Positions 1 through 6,558 of a DNA stretch of 9,926 bases are shown here, piece by piece. The stretch is from Sulfurimonadaceae bacterium (GTDB lineage Bacteria > Campylobacterota > Campylobacteria > Campylobacterales > Sulfurimonadaceae): NCBI GenBank assembly GCA_030610325.1, contig JAUWRZ010000047.1, positions 1 to 9,926 of the forward strand. The letters run 5' to 3'. Within the stretch, counting starts at the first letter, position 1; each line of letters starts with the position of its first letter. Under the pieces are notes generated by a model, which worked only from the letters and a program-made list of their open reading frames with translations, was not told where the DNA came from and searched no databases. Position numbers and translations under genes: made by a program.

Positions 1-29
1 ACCAACCACTGTGCCATCTCTGCTAACAT
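1..29 (-). CDS. 5' end of a gene downstream of murG (partial; possibly DedA-family membrane protein)
   Basis: An ATG at 29-27 on the minus strand opens a reading frame that continues to the window edge, giving MLAEMAQWLV. It begins one base after the murG stop codon and is preceded by a GAGG ribosome-binding sequence lying inside the last codons of murG, with 6 nt before the ATG. This suggests a translationally coupled third gene of the ftsW-murG operon. Ten residues cannot identify a product. From memory, DedA-family membrane proteins of Campylobacterota begin with similar short amphipathic stretches, so that is a guess only. The existence of the gene is moderately supported by its start signals and spacing; its identity is not. 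Confidence 0.45.
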
Positions 30-30
30 A

Positions 31-1047
31 CTATACCTCGCTTTCTATTACTTCTATGATCTTCTGTGCACCTTCAGGTTCGATAAGTGCCATAAGCTTC
101 TTACTTCTTCTGCTCAGGTCCTCATCAAGGACAGCTATGAGTCTCTGCTTAAGCGTATCACCCTGCCGCTCACTCCAGCCCAGCTCTTTTTGTACGATGA
201 ACTGTGCGTTATAGTACTGATGGTCTCCTGCTGCATAAGGATACGGGATGAAAAAAGCCGGAAGACCGTTTGCACAGAGTTCCCAGAGTGTACTCGCTCC
301 TGCCCGACTGATGGCCAGGTCGCTACGTTCGATCAGCTCCGGCAGTGCCTTGCTAAAAGCCATCAACTCCACATCGATACCCATCTCAGCGTAACTGCGC
401 TGCAGACGCTCCAGATCACGCTCTCCACACTGATGGATGATGCTGATACCGCGTTCACTCAATATCGGCGCGATCGAGAGGGCCAGATCATTGATGTAAG
501 TCGCTCCCTGTGAGCCTCCCAGAAAGATGACACGCTCCAGAGTGGTCCGCACTCTCGCCTTCTCAAACAGCACCTTGCTTACTGGGTAAGCCTGTACCGG
601 TGATGAGGCGTCATAAGAGCTGAAAAAGAGTCTGGCATAGGGCTTTAACAGCGCATTCAGGCGACCTGTCTCAGCATTCTGTTCATGGATGAAAAGCGGT
701 ATCTTTCGGCTCAATGCCGCAAAAGATGCCGGTGCTGCCGAGAAGCCGCCTACACTGATGACACCCACAGCATCAAACTCTTTTAGGAGTGCCCGCGAGC
801 GCATAAAAGCTTTCCCGATACGCCATAAAGCAGCCGCTTTTCCCAGACCCTTTTGATTGACCACCCCGGTCGTCGGCAGAAAATAGGTGTGAGCGAAACC
901 ACTACCTTTCTCAAACCACATCCGGTCCTGCCCCGAAGAGGAGCCGATGAAGATCGCCTCATGTCCCCTCTGCGAAAGTGCCTTCTCCAAGACAGCCGCA
1001 ATGGCCAGATGACCACCGGTCCCTCCACCTGTTATGACAAACCTCAT
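31..1047 (-). CDS. murG: MurG, UDP-GlcNAc:undecaprenyl-PP-MurNAc-pentapeptide N-acetylglucosaminyltransferase
   Basis: MurG transfers GlcNAc from UDP-GlcNAc to lipid I on the cytoplasmic face of the inner membrane, giving lipid II, the last precursor step of peptidoglycan synthesis. The 338-residue protein has the full GT-B signature set: the glycine loop GGGTGGH at 7-13, GGFS at 100-103, HEQN at 121-124, the second glycine loop GGSQGA at 177-182, SRAGASTLWE at 247-256 and the nucleotide-sugar loop PYPYAAGDHQ at 268-277. The proline usual four positions after GGTGGH is replaced (HLAIA), a form I associate with Campylobacter MurG and so a lineage clue. The length is slightly below the roughly 350 residues of enterobacterial MurG. 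An AAGGGG ribosome-binding sequence precedes the ATG. The gene lies 28 nt downstream of ftsW on the same strand, so the two are very likely cotranscribed and their products act consecutively. Confidence 0.97.
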   Translation of the reverse strand: MRFVITGGGTGGHLAIAAVLEKALSQRGHEAIFIGSSSGQDRMWFEKGSGFAHTYFLPTTGVVNQKGLGKAAALWRIGKAFMRSRALLKEFDAVGVISVGGFSAAPASFAALSRKIPLFIHEQNAETGRLNALLKPYARLFFSSYDASSPVQAYPVSKVLFEKARVRTTLERVIFLGGSQGATYINDLALSIAPILSERGISIIHQCGERDLERLQRSYAEMGIDVELMAFSKALPELIERSDLAISRAGASTLWELCANGLPAFFIPYPYAAGDHQYYNAQFIVQKELGWSERQGDTLKQRLIAVLDEDLSRRSKKLMALIEPEGAQKIIEVIESEV

Positions 1048-1075
1048 CTACACCCCTTGACTATATATCTCATGA

Positions 1076-2254
1076 CTACTTCGGAGGCCTCGAGACCATA
1101 TCGACACTCCTCGATATCATCAACACCATACCGACTCCGATCGACGTCGCGAGTAGAGCGGACCCGCCATAACTTAAAAACGGTACGGAGATCCCTTTGA
1201 TCGGTGTCAGACCGCTGATACCATAAGCGTTTATCATAAAAGCAAAGGCTATGAGCAGTCCGACTCCCATACTAAAAAGGTAGTATACACTCACCTGAGT
1301 CCGATTAGCTACTTTAAAGATACGCTGCAAGGTCCAGATAAAGAGCAGTGTCACCAGCAGAAGACCAAAGAAGCCAAACTCTTCTGCAAGACCGGAGAGG
1401 ATGAAGTCTGTATGGACCTCACTGAGAAAGCCCATCTTAAACGTCCCGTTACCCAACCCGGTCCCAAACAGGCCACCATTATGGATGGCGTTAAGCGAGT
1501 GCCCGATCTGGTACGGCTCTTCTATCACTTCAACACGCAGATGATCAGCGATGGAGGCCGGAAACAGCGTCAGTACAAAGCCCTGCGCGGATGCCCACCA
1601 GGACTTGATCCGCTCTACCCGGTGCGGCGCTGACATGATAAAAAAGAGGAAGAAGAGCAGTGCCGTCACCAGCAGTGTGAAGAAGAACTTAAAACTGCTA
1701 CCTGCAAAAAAGAGCATAAAGACCAACGTAAGCCCAAGCACCACTACCTGTCCCAGATCGTTTTGCATAAAAGCTATCAGAAACATCACCAGAACGAAGA
1801 TAAAGGCATAAGGAAGAAAGCGCTTTAATTCCGCAAAGACTCCCATATCACCGTGATGCCCCAGTTTACGCGAAAAACTCCAGGCAAGAAAATAGACAAA
1901 ACCGACTTTAAAGAACTCCACAGGGGCCAGGGAGAAGCCAAGGACCTTTATCCAGCGTTTCGCCCCACCTACCTCTGAGACCAGATATGATGGCATAAAG
2001 GGCATAGTGACCATCAGGAACATCCCACCAAAAAAGAGCAGTAGTCCCAGACGATGCAGCCAGACCTCAGGATCAAGCTGTGCGAGTGACCACATGATCA
2101 AGATCGAGAGCACGCCAAATATCATCTGCCGAATAACAAAATGAAAATCATCATAACCCAGCAGCAAGACGACATAAGACGAGAGTGTATAGGAGAGTAT
2201 GATCCCGATGGTGATCAAAGCACCCGTAAGCATAAAAAGCTTCTTATCTGGCAT
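1076..2254 (-). CDS. ftsW: FtsW, septal SEDS peptidoglycan glycosyltransferase
   Basis: This is a polytopic SEDS-family protein of 392 residues with about ten hydrophobic segments. FtsW polymerises lipid II into septal glycan strands in partnership with FtsI. Visible SEDS motifs are GGAKRW at 96-101, APVEFFK at 110-116, QNDLG at 164-168, EVHTDF at 279-284 (D283 matches the acidic residue of the large periplasmic loop proposed to be catalytic), and the C-terminal block GLTPIKG (348-354) followed by PFLSYGGSA (358-366). RodA is the alternative family member, but murG directly downstream argues for FtsW. A GGAGG sequence lies 6 nt before the ATG. The stretch at about 220-247, between the RIKSWW and PYQIGHSL blocks, is longer than I expect from the E. 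coli protein. The upstream leader is AT-rich and no single promoter stands out. Confidence 0.93.
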   Translation of the reverse strand: MPDKKLFMLTGALITIGIILSYTLSSYVVLLLGYDDFHFVIRQMIFGVLSILIMWSLAQLDPEVWLHRLGLLLFFGGMFLMVTMPFMPSYLVSEVGGAKRWIKVLGFSLAPVEFFKVGFVYFLAWSFSRKLGHHGDMGVFAELKRFLPYAFIFVLVMFLIAFMQNDLGQVVVLGLTLVFMLFFAGSSFKFFFTLLVTALLFFLFFIMSAPHRVERIKSWWASAQGFVLTLFPASIADHLRVEVIEEPYQIGHSLNAIHNGGLFGTGLGNGTFKMGFLSEVHTDFILSGLAEEFGFFGLLLVTLLFIWTLQRIFKVANRTQVSVYYLFSMGVGLLIAFAFMINAYGISGLTPIKGISVPFLSYGGSALLATSIGVGMVLMISRSVDMVSRPPK

Positions 2255-2484
2255 CGAGACCCTCCCCGATCACACAGTAGTAAAAAAGAGTATCAGTACC
2301 ATGAGCACAGAAAAAAGAGATAGTTTGCATCGACTCACAGTACCTTCTATGGTCTCTCTGACTGCCCATCTCCAGGAAAAGTCACAGAAAACTCACTTTT
2401 GTTATTTCATATATATTTAATAACAGATTTTATCTTTTTCGCTCTGAAGATCCTCTTTCCTGAACTGTTTATATCAAGAGTTGA
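2255..2484. other. Divergent intergenic region between ftsW and flgB
   Basis: About 230 bases separate the ftsW start from the sigma-54 promoter of flgB. No convincing gene is present. On the minus strand an ORF at 2244-2369 could encode 41 residues and overlaps the ftsW start by 11 nt, but it lacks a well-spaced ribosome-binding site and a recognisable composition. The middle part, about 2400-2440, is very AT-rich and holds several possible -10 sequences for ftsW on the minus strand, none decisive. It also contains the palindrome listed separately at 2401-2424. Confidence 0.6.
2401..2424. repeat. AT-rich interrupted palindrome upstream of ftsW
   Basis: The arms GTTATT (2401-2406) and AATAAC (2419-2424) are perfect inverted repeats, and the central ATATATAT between them is also self-complementary, so 20 of 24 positions are symmetric. 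The element lies about 150 bp upstream of ftsW and 60 bp upstream of the flgB sigma-54 element. It could be an operator for a dimeric regulator, part of a promoter, or chance symmetry in AT-rich DNA. The symmetry is visible directly; any function is inference. Confidence 0.4.
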
Positions 2485-2501
2485 CTGGAATGATAATTGC
2501 T
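2485..2501 (+). promoter_or_regulatory. Sigma-54 (RpoN) promoter of flgB-flgC-fliE
   Basis: The sequence CTGGAATGATAATTGCT matches the -24/-12 consensus YTGGCACGRNNNTTGCW at all but two specified positions. It has the obligatory GG (2487-2488) and GC (2499-2500) separated by exactly 10 nt. Transcription would begin near 2512, leaving a leader of about 20 nt before the flgB ATG at 2532. In Campylobacter and Helicobacter, middle flagellar genes including rod genes are transcribed by RpoN with the activator FlgR, so the placement fits. I did not identify an upstream activator site. Confidence 0.85.
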
Positions 2502-2531
2502 TGACATATGCATACCAATGAGGAGTCTGTG

Positions 2532-2963
2532 ATGAGCATCGAACCTACTCGCGCCCATGAACTGATGAACAAGGCACTTGATTACCGTGCACAACGTCAG
2601 GATATGATCGCATCCAACATCGCCAATGCCGATACACCCTTCTATAGGCCACGTGATGTCCATTTCGAAAGTATGTTGGCTCAACGAAAAGCAGAGATAT
2701 TTGACAGCAGTACTAAACAGCTGGAGATGGCGCAGACTGACAACAGACACCTCACTGCACCGACTGACAGGAGTTCGACCAGTGCTATCACCTTCTTCCG
2801 AAACGGCCATGGTGCACGAAATGATGGCAACAGTGTCGATATCGATGTCGAGACGACCGAGATGTCAAAGAACTCACTGATGTTCAACGCTCTGCTCGCT
2901 GCCAAGAAAAAGGGCAGTATGATCTATAAAAGTGTCATCGATGCCTCATCGAAGACACAGTAA
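2532..2963 (+). CDS. flgB: FlgB, flagellar proximal rod protein
   Basis: FlgB forms part of the proximal rod of the flagellar basal body and is exported through the flagellar type III apparatus into the periplasm. The 143-residue protein carries the N-terminal rod signature at 28-43 (SNIANADTPFYRPRDV) and the C-terminal DGNSVDID block (98-105) followed by a helical tail. The start was chosen at 2532 because AGGAG at 2521-2525 lies 6 nt upstream. An in-frame ATG at 2508 has no ribosome-binding sequence and would precede the start site predicted from the sigma-54 promoter. FlgB is the first gene of a three-gene operon; flgC follows closely. Confidence 0.96.
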   Translation: MSIEPTRAHELMNKALDYRAQRQDMIASNIANADTPFYRPRDVHFESMLAQRKAEIFDSSTKQLEMAQTDNRHLTAPTDRSSTSAITFFRNGHGARNDGNSVDIDVETTEMSKNSLMFNALLAAKKKGSMIYKSVIDASSKTQ

Positions 2964-2974
2964 AAGGATAGATG

Positions 2975-3469
2975 ATGAGTTATCTAAGTAGTTTTGATAT
3001 CAGCGGTTACGGACTTTCCGCACAACGTGTCCGTGTCAACACCATCAGTTCCAATATCGCCAATGCTCAGACGACACGTACCGAAGAGGGTGGACCCTAC
3101 CGCCGTCGTGAGGTGGTCTTCAAAGCGATGGACTTCGATCAGCTCTTAAAACAGACCCTGCATGCGCAGGATACCTCTCTTGGCTACAGTGATCCCCTGG
3201 GTGAAGGTGACATGGGAAGAAAAGTCGATCCTGCTATAATGAGTGTAGTAGTCGATAAGATCGTCCGCGACGATAAAGGGCCGACGATGAAACATGATCC
3301 GTCACATCCTGACGCTGATGCAAATGGCTATGTCGACTACCCAAATATTAATCCTGTGATCGAAATGGCCGATCTAGTAGAAGCGACACGTGCATATCAG
3401 GCTAATGTAGCAGCCTTTGAAAGTGCCAAAGACATGGCCAACAGTGTCATCCAGAGTATGCAGACATAA
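2975..3469 (+). CDS. flgC: FlgC, flagellar proximal rod protein
   Basis: FlgC is a rod subunit that stacks with FlgB and FlgF between the MS-ring adaptor and the distal rod. Its 164 residues begin with the flagellar basal-body rod domain (SSNIANAQTTRTEEGGPYRR, 25-44) and end with the matching C-terminal domain, NINPVIEMADLVEATRAYQAN and a coiled helical tail. Two adjacent ATG codons exist (2972 and 2975). The second is preferred because AAGGA at 2964-2968 is then 6 nt away instead of 3. The ribosome-binding sequence directly follows the flgB stop codon, so translation of the two genes is likely coupled. The length is slightly above the usual 130-150 residues, the extra residues being in the middle. 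Confidence 0.96.
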   Translation: MSYLSSFDISGYGLSAQRVRVNTISSNIANAQTTRTEEGGPYRRREVVFKAMDFDQLLKQTLHAQDTSLGYSDPLGEGDMGRKVDPAIMSVVVDKIVRDDKGPTMKHDPSHPDADANGYVDYPNINPVIEMADLVEATRAYQANVAAFESAKDMANSVIQSMQT

Positions 3470-3481
3470 AGGAGATAGGTT

Positions 3482-3784
3482 TTGAACAATATAAATAAGA
3501 TCGGGTCCCTCTCTACAGCTGATCTGCTCGGTAATAAAGGTGCTCAGAGCACACAGACAGATGGCAAGGACTTCGCCCAACAGCTCAAATCAGCCATAGG
3601 CGATGTCAATGAGAACCAGATAAAAAGCGAGAAAGCGATGAGCGATATCGCGACCGGTCAGGTCAAAGACCTTCATCAGGCAGCTATCGCCATCGATAAA
3701 GCCGAGATCAGTATGAAGATGATGCTCGAAGTCCGCAATAAAGCCCTCATGGCTTACAAAGAGATAACCCGTACACAACTGTAG
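3482..3784 (+). CDS. fliE: FliE, MS-ring to rod adaptor protein
   Basis: FliE connects the FliF MS ring to the proximal rod and is among the first substrates of the flagellar export gate. The 100-residue product has a variable polar N-terminus followed by the conserved FliE core: FAQQLKSAIGDVNENQ at about 31-46, then DLHQAAIAIDKAEISMKMMLEVRNKALMAYKEI to near the C-terminus, with the usual M-rich amphipathic helix. Translation starts at TTG. An AAGGAG sequence overlapping the flgC stop codon lies 7 nt upstream, and no ATG is available near the conserved start. It is the third and last gene of the rod operon; a hairpin follows its stop. Confidence 0.95.
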   Translation: MNNINKIGSLSTADLLGNKGAQSTQTDGKDFAQQLKSAIGDVNENQIKSEKAMSDIATGQVKDLHQAAIAIDKAEISMKMMLEVRNKALMAYKEITRTQL

Positions 3785-3804
3785 ATGATCACCACTTTTA
3801 AGTA

Positions 3805-3822
3805 CTCAGGCTTATGTCTGAG
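3805..3822. terminator. Small hairpin between convergent genes, possible bidirectional terminator
   Basis: CTCAGGC (3805-3811) and GTCTGAG (3816-3822) form a 7-bp stem, including one G-T wobble on the plus-strand RNA, closed by a TTAT loop. It occupies the 41-nt gap between the fliE stop and the stop of the convergent gene. Neither side has a clear run of T after the stem, so it is a weak intrinsic terminator at best. It may instead act as an RNA 3'-end structure. Confidence 0.4.
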
Positions 3823-3825
3823 CTC

Positions 3826-4656
3826 CTACCGGCACACCCTGTTTTTCATAGGGTATGTACGCTGCTCACCAAAGAAAAGTGCGTTGTCGACCTGATGTAG
3901 TCGGATGCTCTTTTGTGACCCATCGACAAACTGAAGGACCAGCTCCTCTTGCTTGACATGCCATCTTCCTTTAGACGTCATCGATATCATCGATGTGTTC
4001 GAAGCGACCGCACGTACCCCTTTTAAGACGAACTCTCCATCACTACAGAGCCAGACCTCTCTCTTCTCATTATGTACATCAACACTCTCATAGTAGATGT
4101 AGTGTCCTCCGGCTATCTTTTTTCTAAGGCTACCAGCCATCTCAGCCGGGGGTCTGATCTGTGTGAAAGTGATCGTATTGGCAATAGAGAGCATGCTGTT
4201 TCGCATCACCGTCAACTCCTCTGCAGGAGCCACTCCGGTCAAGACTGCAGCCCGTCTCTGCGGTCCCAGTACGATATAGAGCAGAGCACTCTCCTTACCT
4301 CCGCTCACACTGAAACCTCTACGATACTTTGTCGCAGAGAGCTGTGTGATGCGTTTTTCAGGAAAGAGCATCAGTGTCGATCTAAACTGTACCGGCAGGG
4401 AGAGGTATTCCATAGCATCGTGAGGCTCAAACTCCTGTGCATGGATATCCATACGTATTGCGCTGCCTTCCCTGCGCAACTGCATCCCTCCACTTGGGGG
4501 TAATTCCGCATGCCATCCGTTTGGCAATCCCAGGCCGACACCCAGTGACTTCGCTGTCAGTTTCAACGGTCCGCTATAAGCATGACCACGCTCGAGTTCG
4601 ACAGCAAAAAGCGTGACAGATACCAAGAGTAAGAAGAGCTGCAGTGATCGCATCAT
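3826..4656 (-). CDS. Exported protein of unknown function, two-part beta-rich architecture
   Basis: I do not recognise the family. The 276-residue product starts with a Sec-type signal peptide (MMRSLQLFLLLVSVTLFA, likely cleaved near residue 18), so it is probably periplasmic or outer-membrane associated. Residues about 45-165 (from GLPNGWHAELPP to ANTITF) resemble the alternating strands of PsbP/DcrB-like domains. Residues about 185-268 form a second beta-rich module with VWLCSDGEF, GRWHV, LVLQF and DGS patterns, reminiscent of small lipocalin-like modules. Both fold suggestions are weak inference. The ATG at 4656 is preferred because GGAG at 4664-4667 is then 7 nt away; the upstream ATG at 4662 would have only 1 nt of spacing. 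The gene lies antisense between fliE and ftsI, which adjoin each other in Campylobacter, and has its own promoter. Confidence 0.8.
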   Translation of the reverse strand: MMRSLQLFLLLVSVTLFAVELERGHAYSGPLKLTAKSLGVGLGLPNGWHAELPPSGGMQLRREGSAIRMDIHAQEFEPHDAMEYLSLPVQFRSTLMLFPEKRITQLSATKYRRGFSVSGGKESALLYIVLGPQRRAAVLTGVAPAEELTVMRNSMLSIANTITFTQIRPPAEMAGSLRKKIAGGHYIYYESVDVHNEKREVWLCSDGEFVLKGVRAVASNTSMISMTSKGRWHVKQEELVLQFVDGSQKSIRLHQVDNALFFGEQRTYPMKNRVCR

Positions 4657-4681
4657 GACCATGCTCCAAAAGTTTTAAAAT

Positions 4682-4710
4682 ACTATACCATTTACCACCC
4701 TCTAATGCAA
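4682..4710 (-). promoter_or_regulatory. Sigma-70-type promoter for the exported unknown protein
   Basis: On the minus strand, TTGCAT (4710-4705) and TATAGT (4687-4682) are separated by exactly 17 nt. TG lies one base before the -10, which makes an extended -10 element. Transcription would start near 4675 and give a leader of about 20 nt that contains the GGAG ribosome-binding sequence. The -10 matches TATAAT in five of six positions and the -35 matches TTGACA in three of six. Confidence 0.6.
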
Positions 4711-4770
4711 TTAGCGTTACACTTCTAACAATTATTAGCAAAAATATTTTGTTATCTACGTAAAGAGACT

Positions 4771-6558
4771 ATGACCAACCAAAACAAATCCAAAAAGATA
4801 TTTCTGCTCTTCGCCCTACTGGTGCTGGGTTTTATCATATTTTTAAGCGTCATGCTCATGACTGCCGTAAAGAAGCGTCACATACCTTCACTCTACACCT
4901 CTGAGAGTATCAAGGCAAAACGCGGGAGTATCATCAGCGCTGACGGCTTTCATATCGCATCTACACAGAAACTCTATAAGGCTGTCGTCAATACCCGCAG
5001 TATCGATCCAAAAAAACGTGATCTCTTCATCGAGCTCTTTAGTATCTACAGTGGGATAGAGGCCCATAAGATCCGTAAACGACTCAATGCAGGTAACGGC
5101 TCTGTAGTACTCAGCTATCATATCGGGCCAAAATCAGCACAGTACCTTAAGACACTTGCCTTTGAACTTCGCAGGATGGGGGTCTTTATTGAGTTTGCGG
5201 ATAAAAGTGGCCGTAGCTACCTGCATGGGCTCTCCGTCCTTGAGAGCGGCGAAGCCAGAGAGTACCCCTATAGTGACCTGATGACACCTGTCGTCGGTTA
5301 CCCCAGAAAGACCGATGATGATGACGGCTACACCAAGGCTACCGGTATCAAAGGGATCGAGAAGTATTATGATGATGAGTTAAGTGCCCGTCAAAACGGT
5401 AAACAGTCTGCTCCAAGGGATGTCAACAACTATCTGATCCTAAACAGGAAGAGCTTTAGCAAGGACCCTATCGATGGTTTATCAGTCAAGATCAGTATTC
5501 CTGTCACCTTACAGATAAAAGTAGAGAGGATCCTTGACCAGTATAAAGCTGATCTTCGAGCTGATGAGATCATGGCGGTCGTCATGGACTCACGTGATGG
5601 AAAGATACTCAGCCTTGCAAGCTCCAACCGTTTTGACCCCACACATATCCGTAAGAGGGACTACCCATCACTCAACGCCAACGCAATAGAGTACAGTTTT
5701 GAACCAGGCTCAGTCCTAAAGCCCATCATCTTCGCCCTGCTACTTGAGGGAAAGCTGATAAACCCTTATGATCTGGTCTATGCCTATAACGGACGTTATA
5801 GACTTGGGCGAAAAGTCATCACCGATGAGCATAAGTTCGACTGGCTCAGTGCTGAGAACGTCATCGTCCACTCCTCTAACATAGGGATCGCACAGCTTGC
5901 ACAAAAACTCGACGCTGTCGACTACTACCAGGGACTGATCGACTTCGGCTTCACCCAACGTAGCGGCATAGACCTCCCCTATGAACGCTCTGGCTCTATG
6001 CCTTCCATCAGTGAACTGCGCGCCGAGCTCTATAAGGCGACGACCTCTTATGGGTACGGTATCCGGGCCAACCTTCTCCAGCTGATAAAAGCCTACAACG
6101 TCTTCAATAACAACGGCCGCATCCAGACCCCCTACATCACAACGGCTCTGATAGATGAGTTCGGCAGAGAGATCCCTGTAGAGAAGAGCAGTTCCATTCA
6201 AATCATATCATCAGCTACTGCGCGGAGGATGCAGCAGATCTTGATCAAGACGGTCAATAAAGGTACCGGGGTAAAAGCAAAGACTCCCGGACTTCAGATC
6301 GGCGGTAAGACAGGTACGGCACACATCGTCGAACGTGGACGTTATGTCAACAAATATAACACCTCGTTCATGGGTTTTGCCAACGATATGAAAGGCACTT
6401 CCAAGCACCCTCAGGCACGTTATACACTTGGCATAACCGTAGTCCAGCCCAGAGCCAACCATTTCGCTTCACTGACCGCAGTACCTGTCTTTAAAGCCAT
6501 CGTGGATATGATGGCCGATGAAGGTTATCTCAGAGTAGAGAGTACCGATGATCAGTGA
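4771..6558 (+). CDS. ftsI: FtsI (PBP3-type), septal peptidoglycan DD-transpeptidase
   Basis: This class B penicillin-binding protein cross-links septal peptidoglycan in the periplasm, working with FtsW. The 595 residues comprise a short cytoplasmic tail, one membrane anchor (about 10-32), a pedestal/dimerisation domain starting at RGSIISADG (51-59) and containing GIKGIEKYYDDEL (192-204), and a transpeptidase domain from about 240. All three active-site motifs are present: SVLK (S314 nucleophile, K317), SSN (368-370) and KTGT (513-516). The length is normal for FtsI. PBP2 (mrdA) is the alternative, but similarity to the gene beside fliE in Campylobacter (pbpB) favours FtsI. The ribosome-binding sequence is modest (AAAGAG close to the ATG). 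The upstream region is AT-rich and carries a TAACAA/TTGTTA inverted repeat at 4726-4754, but no clear promoter. The stop codon overlaps the convergent gene by 7 bp. Confidence 0.93.
   Translation: MTNQNKSKKIFLLFALLVLGFIIFLSVMLMTAVKKRHIPSLYTSESIKAKRGSIISADGFHIASTQKLYKAVVNTRSIDPKKRDLFIELFSIYSGIEAHKIRKRLNAGNGSVVLSYHIGPKSAQYLKTLAFELRRMGVFIEFADKSGRSYLHGLSVLESGEAREYPYSDLMTPVVGYPRKTDDDDGYTKATGIKGIEKYYDDELSARQNGKQSAPRDVNNYLILNRKSFSKDPIDGLSVKISIPVTLQIKVERILDQYKADLRADEIMAVVMDSRDGKILSLASSNRFDPTHIRKRDYPSLNANAIEYSFEPGSVLKPIIFALLLEGKLINPYDLVYAYNGRYRLGRKVITDEHKFDWLSAENVIVHSSNIGIAQLAQKLDAVDYYQGLIDFGFTQRSGIDLPYERSGSMPSISELRAELYKATTSYGYGIRANLLQLIKAYNVFNNNGRIQTPYITTALIDEFGREIPVEKSSSIQIISSATARRMQQILIKTVNKGTGVKAKTPGLQIGGKTGTAHIVERGRYVNKYNTSFMGFANDMKGTSKHPQARYTLGITVVQPRANHFASLTAVPVFKAIVDMMADEGYLRVESTDDQ

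Noticed and set aside
853..1200. Plus-strand open frames antisense to murG and ftsW
   Set aside because: They overlap well-supported genes fully or nearly so, lack ribosome-binding sites and show no recognisable protein pattern. They are shadows of the minus-strand coding sequence.
2508..2531. Longer flgB N-terminus starting at ATG 2508
   Set aside because: There is no ribosome-binding sequence before it, it would lie upstream of the transcription start predicted from the sigma-54 promoter, and AGGAG sits at ideal spacing for ATG 2532.
4072..4503. Plus-strand 143-codon open frame within the exported unknown gene
   Set aside because: The minus-strand frame has a signal peptide, promoter and ribosome-binding site, while the plus frame has none of these and an implausible composition.
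5740..6201. Minus-strand 153-codon open frame inside ftsI
   Set aside because: It lies within the transpeptidase domain of a fully motif-supported gene and has no start signals of its own.
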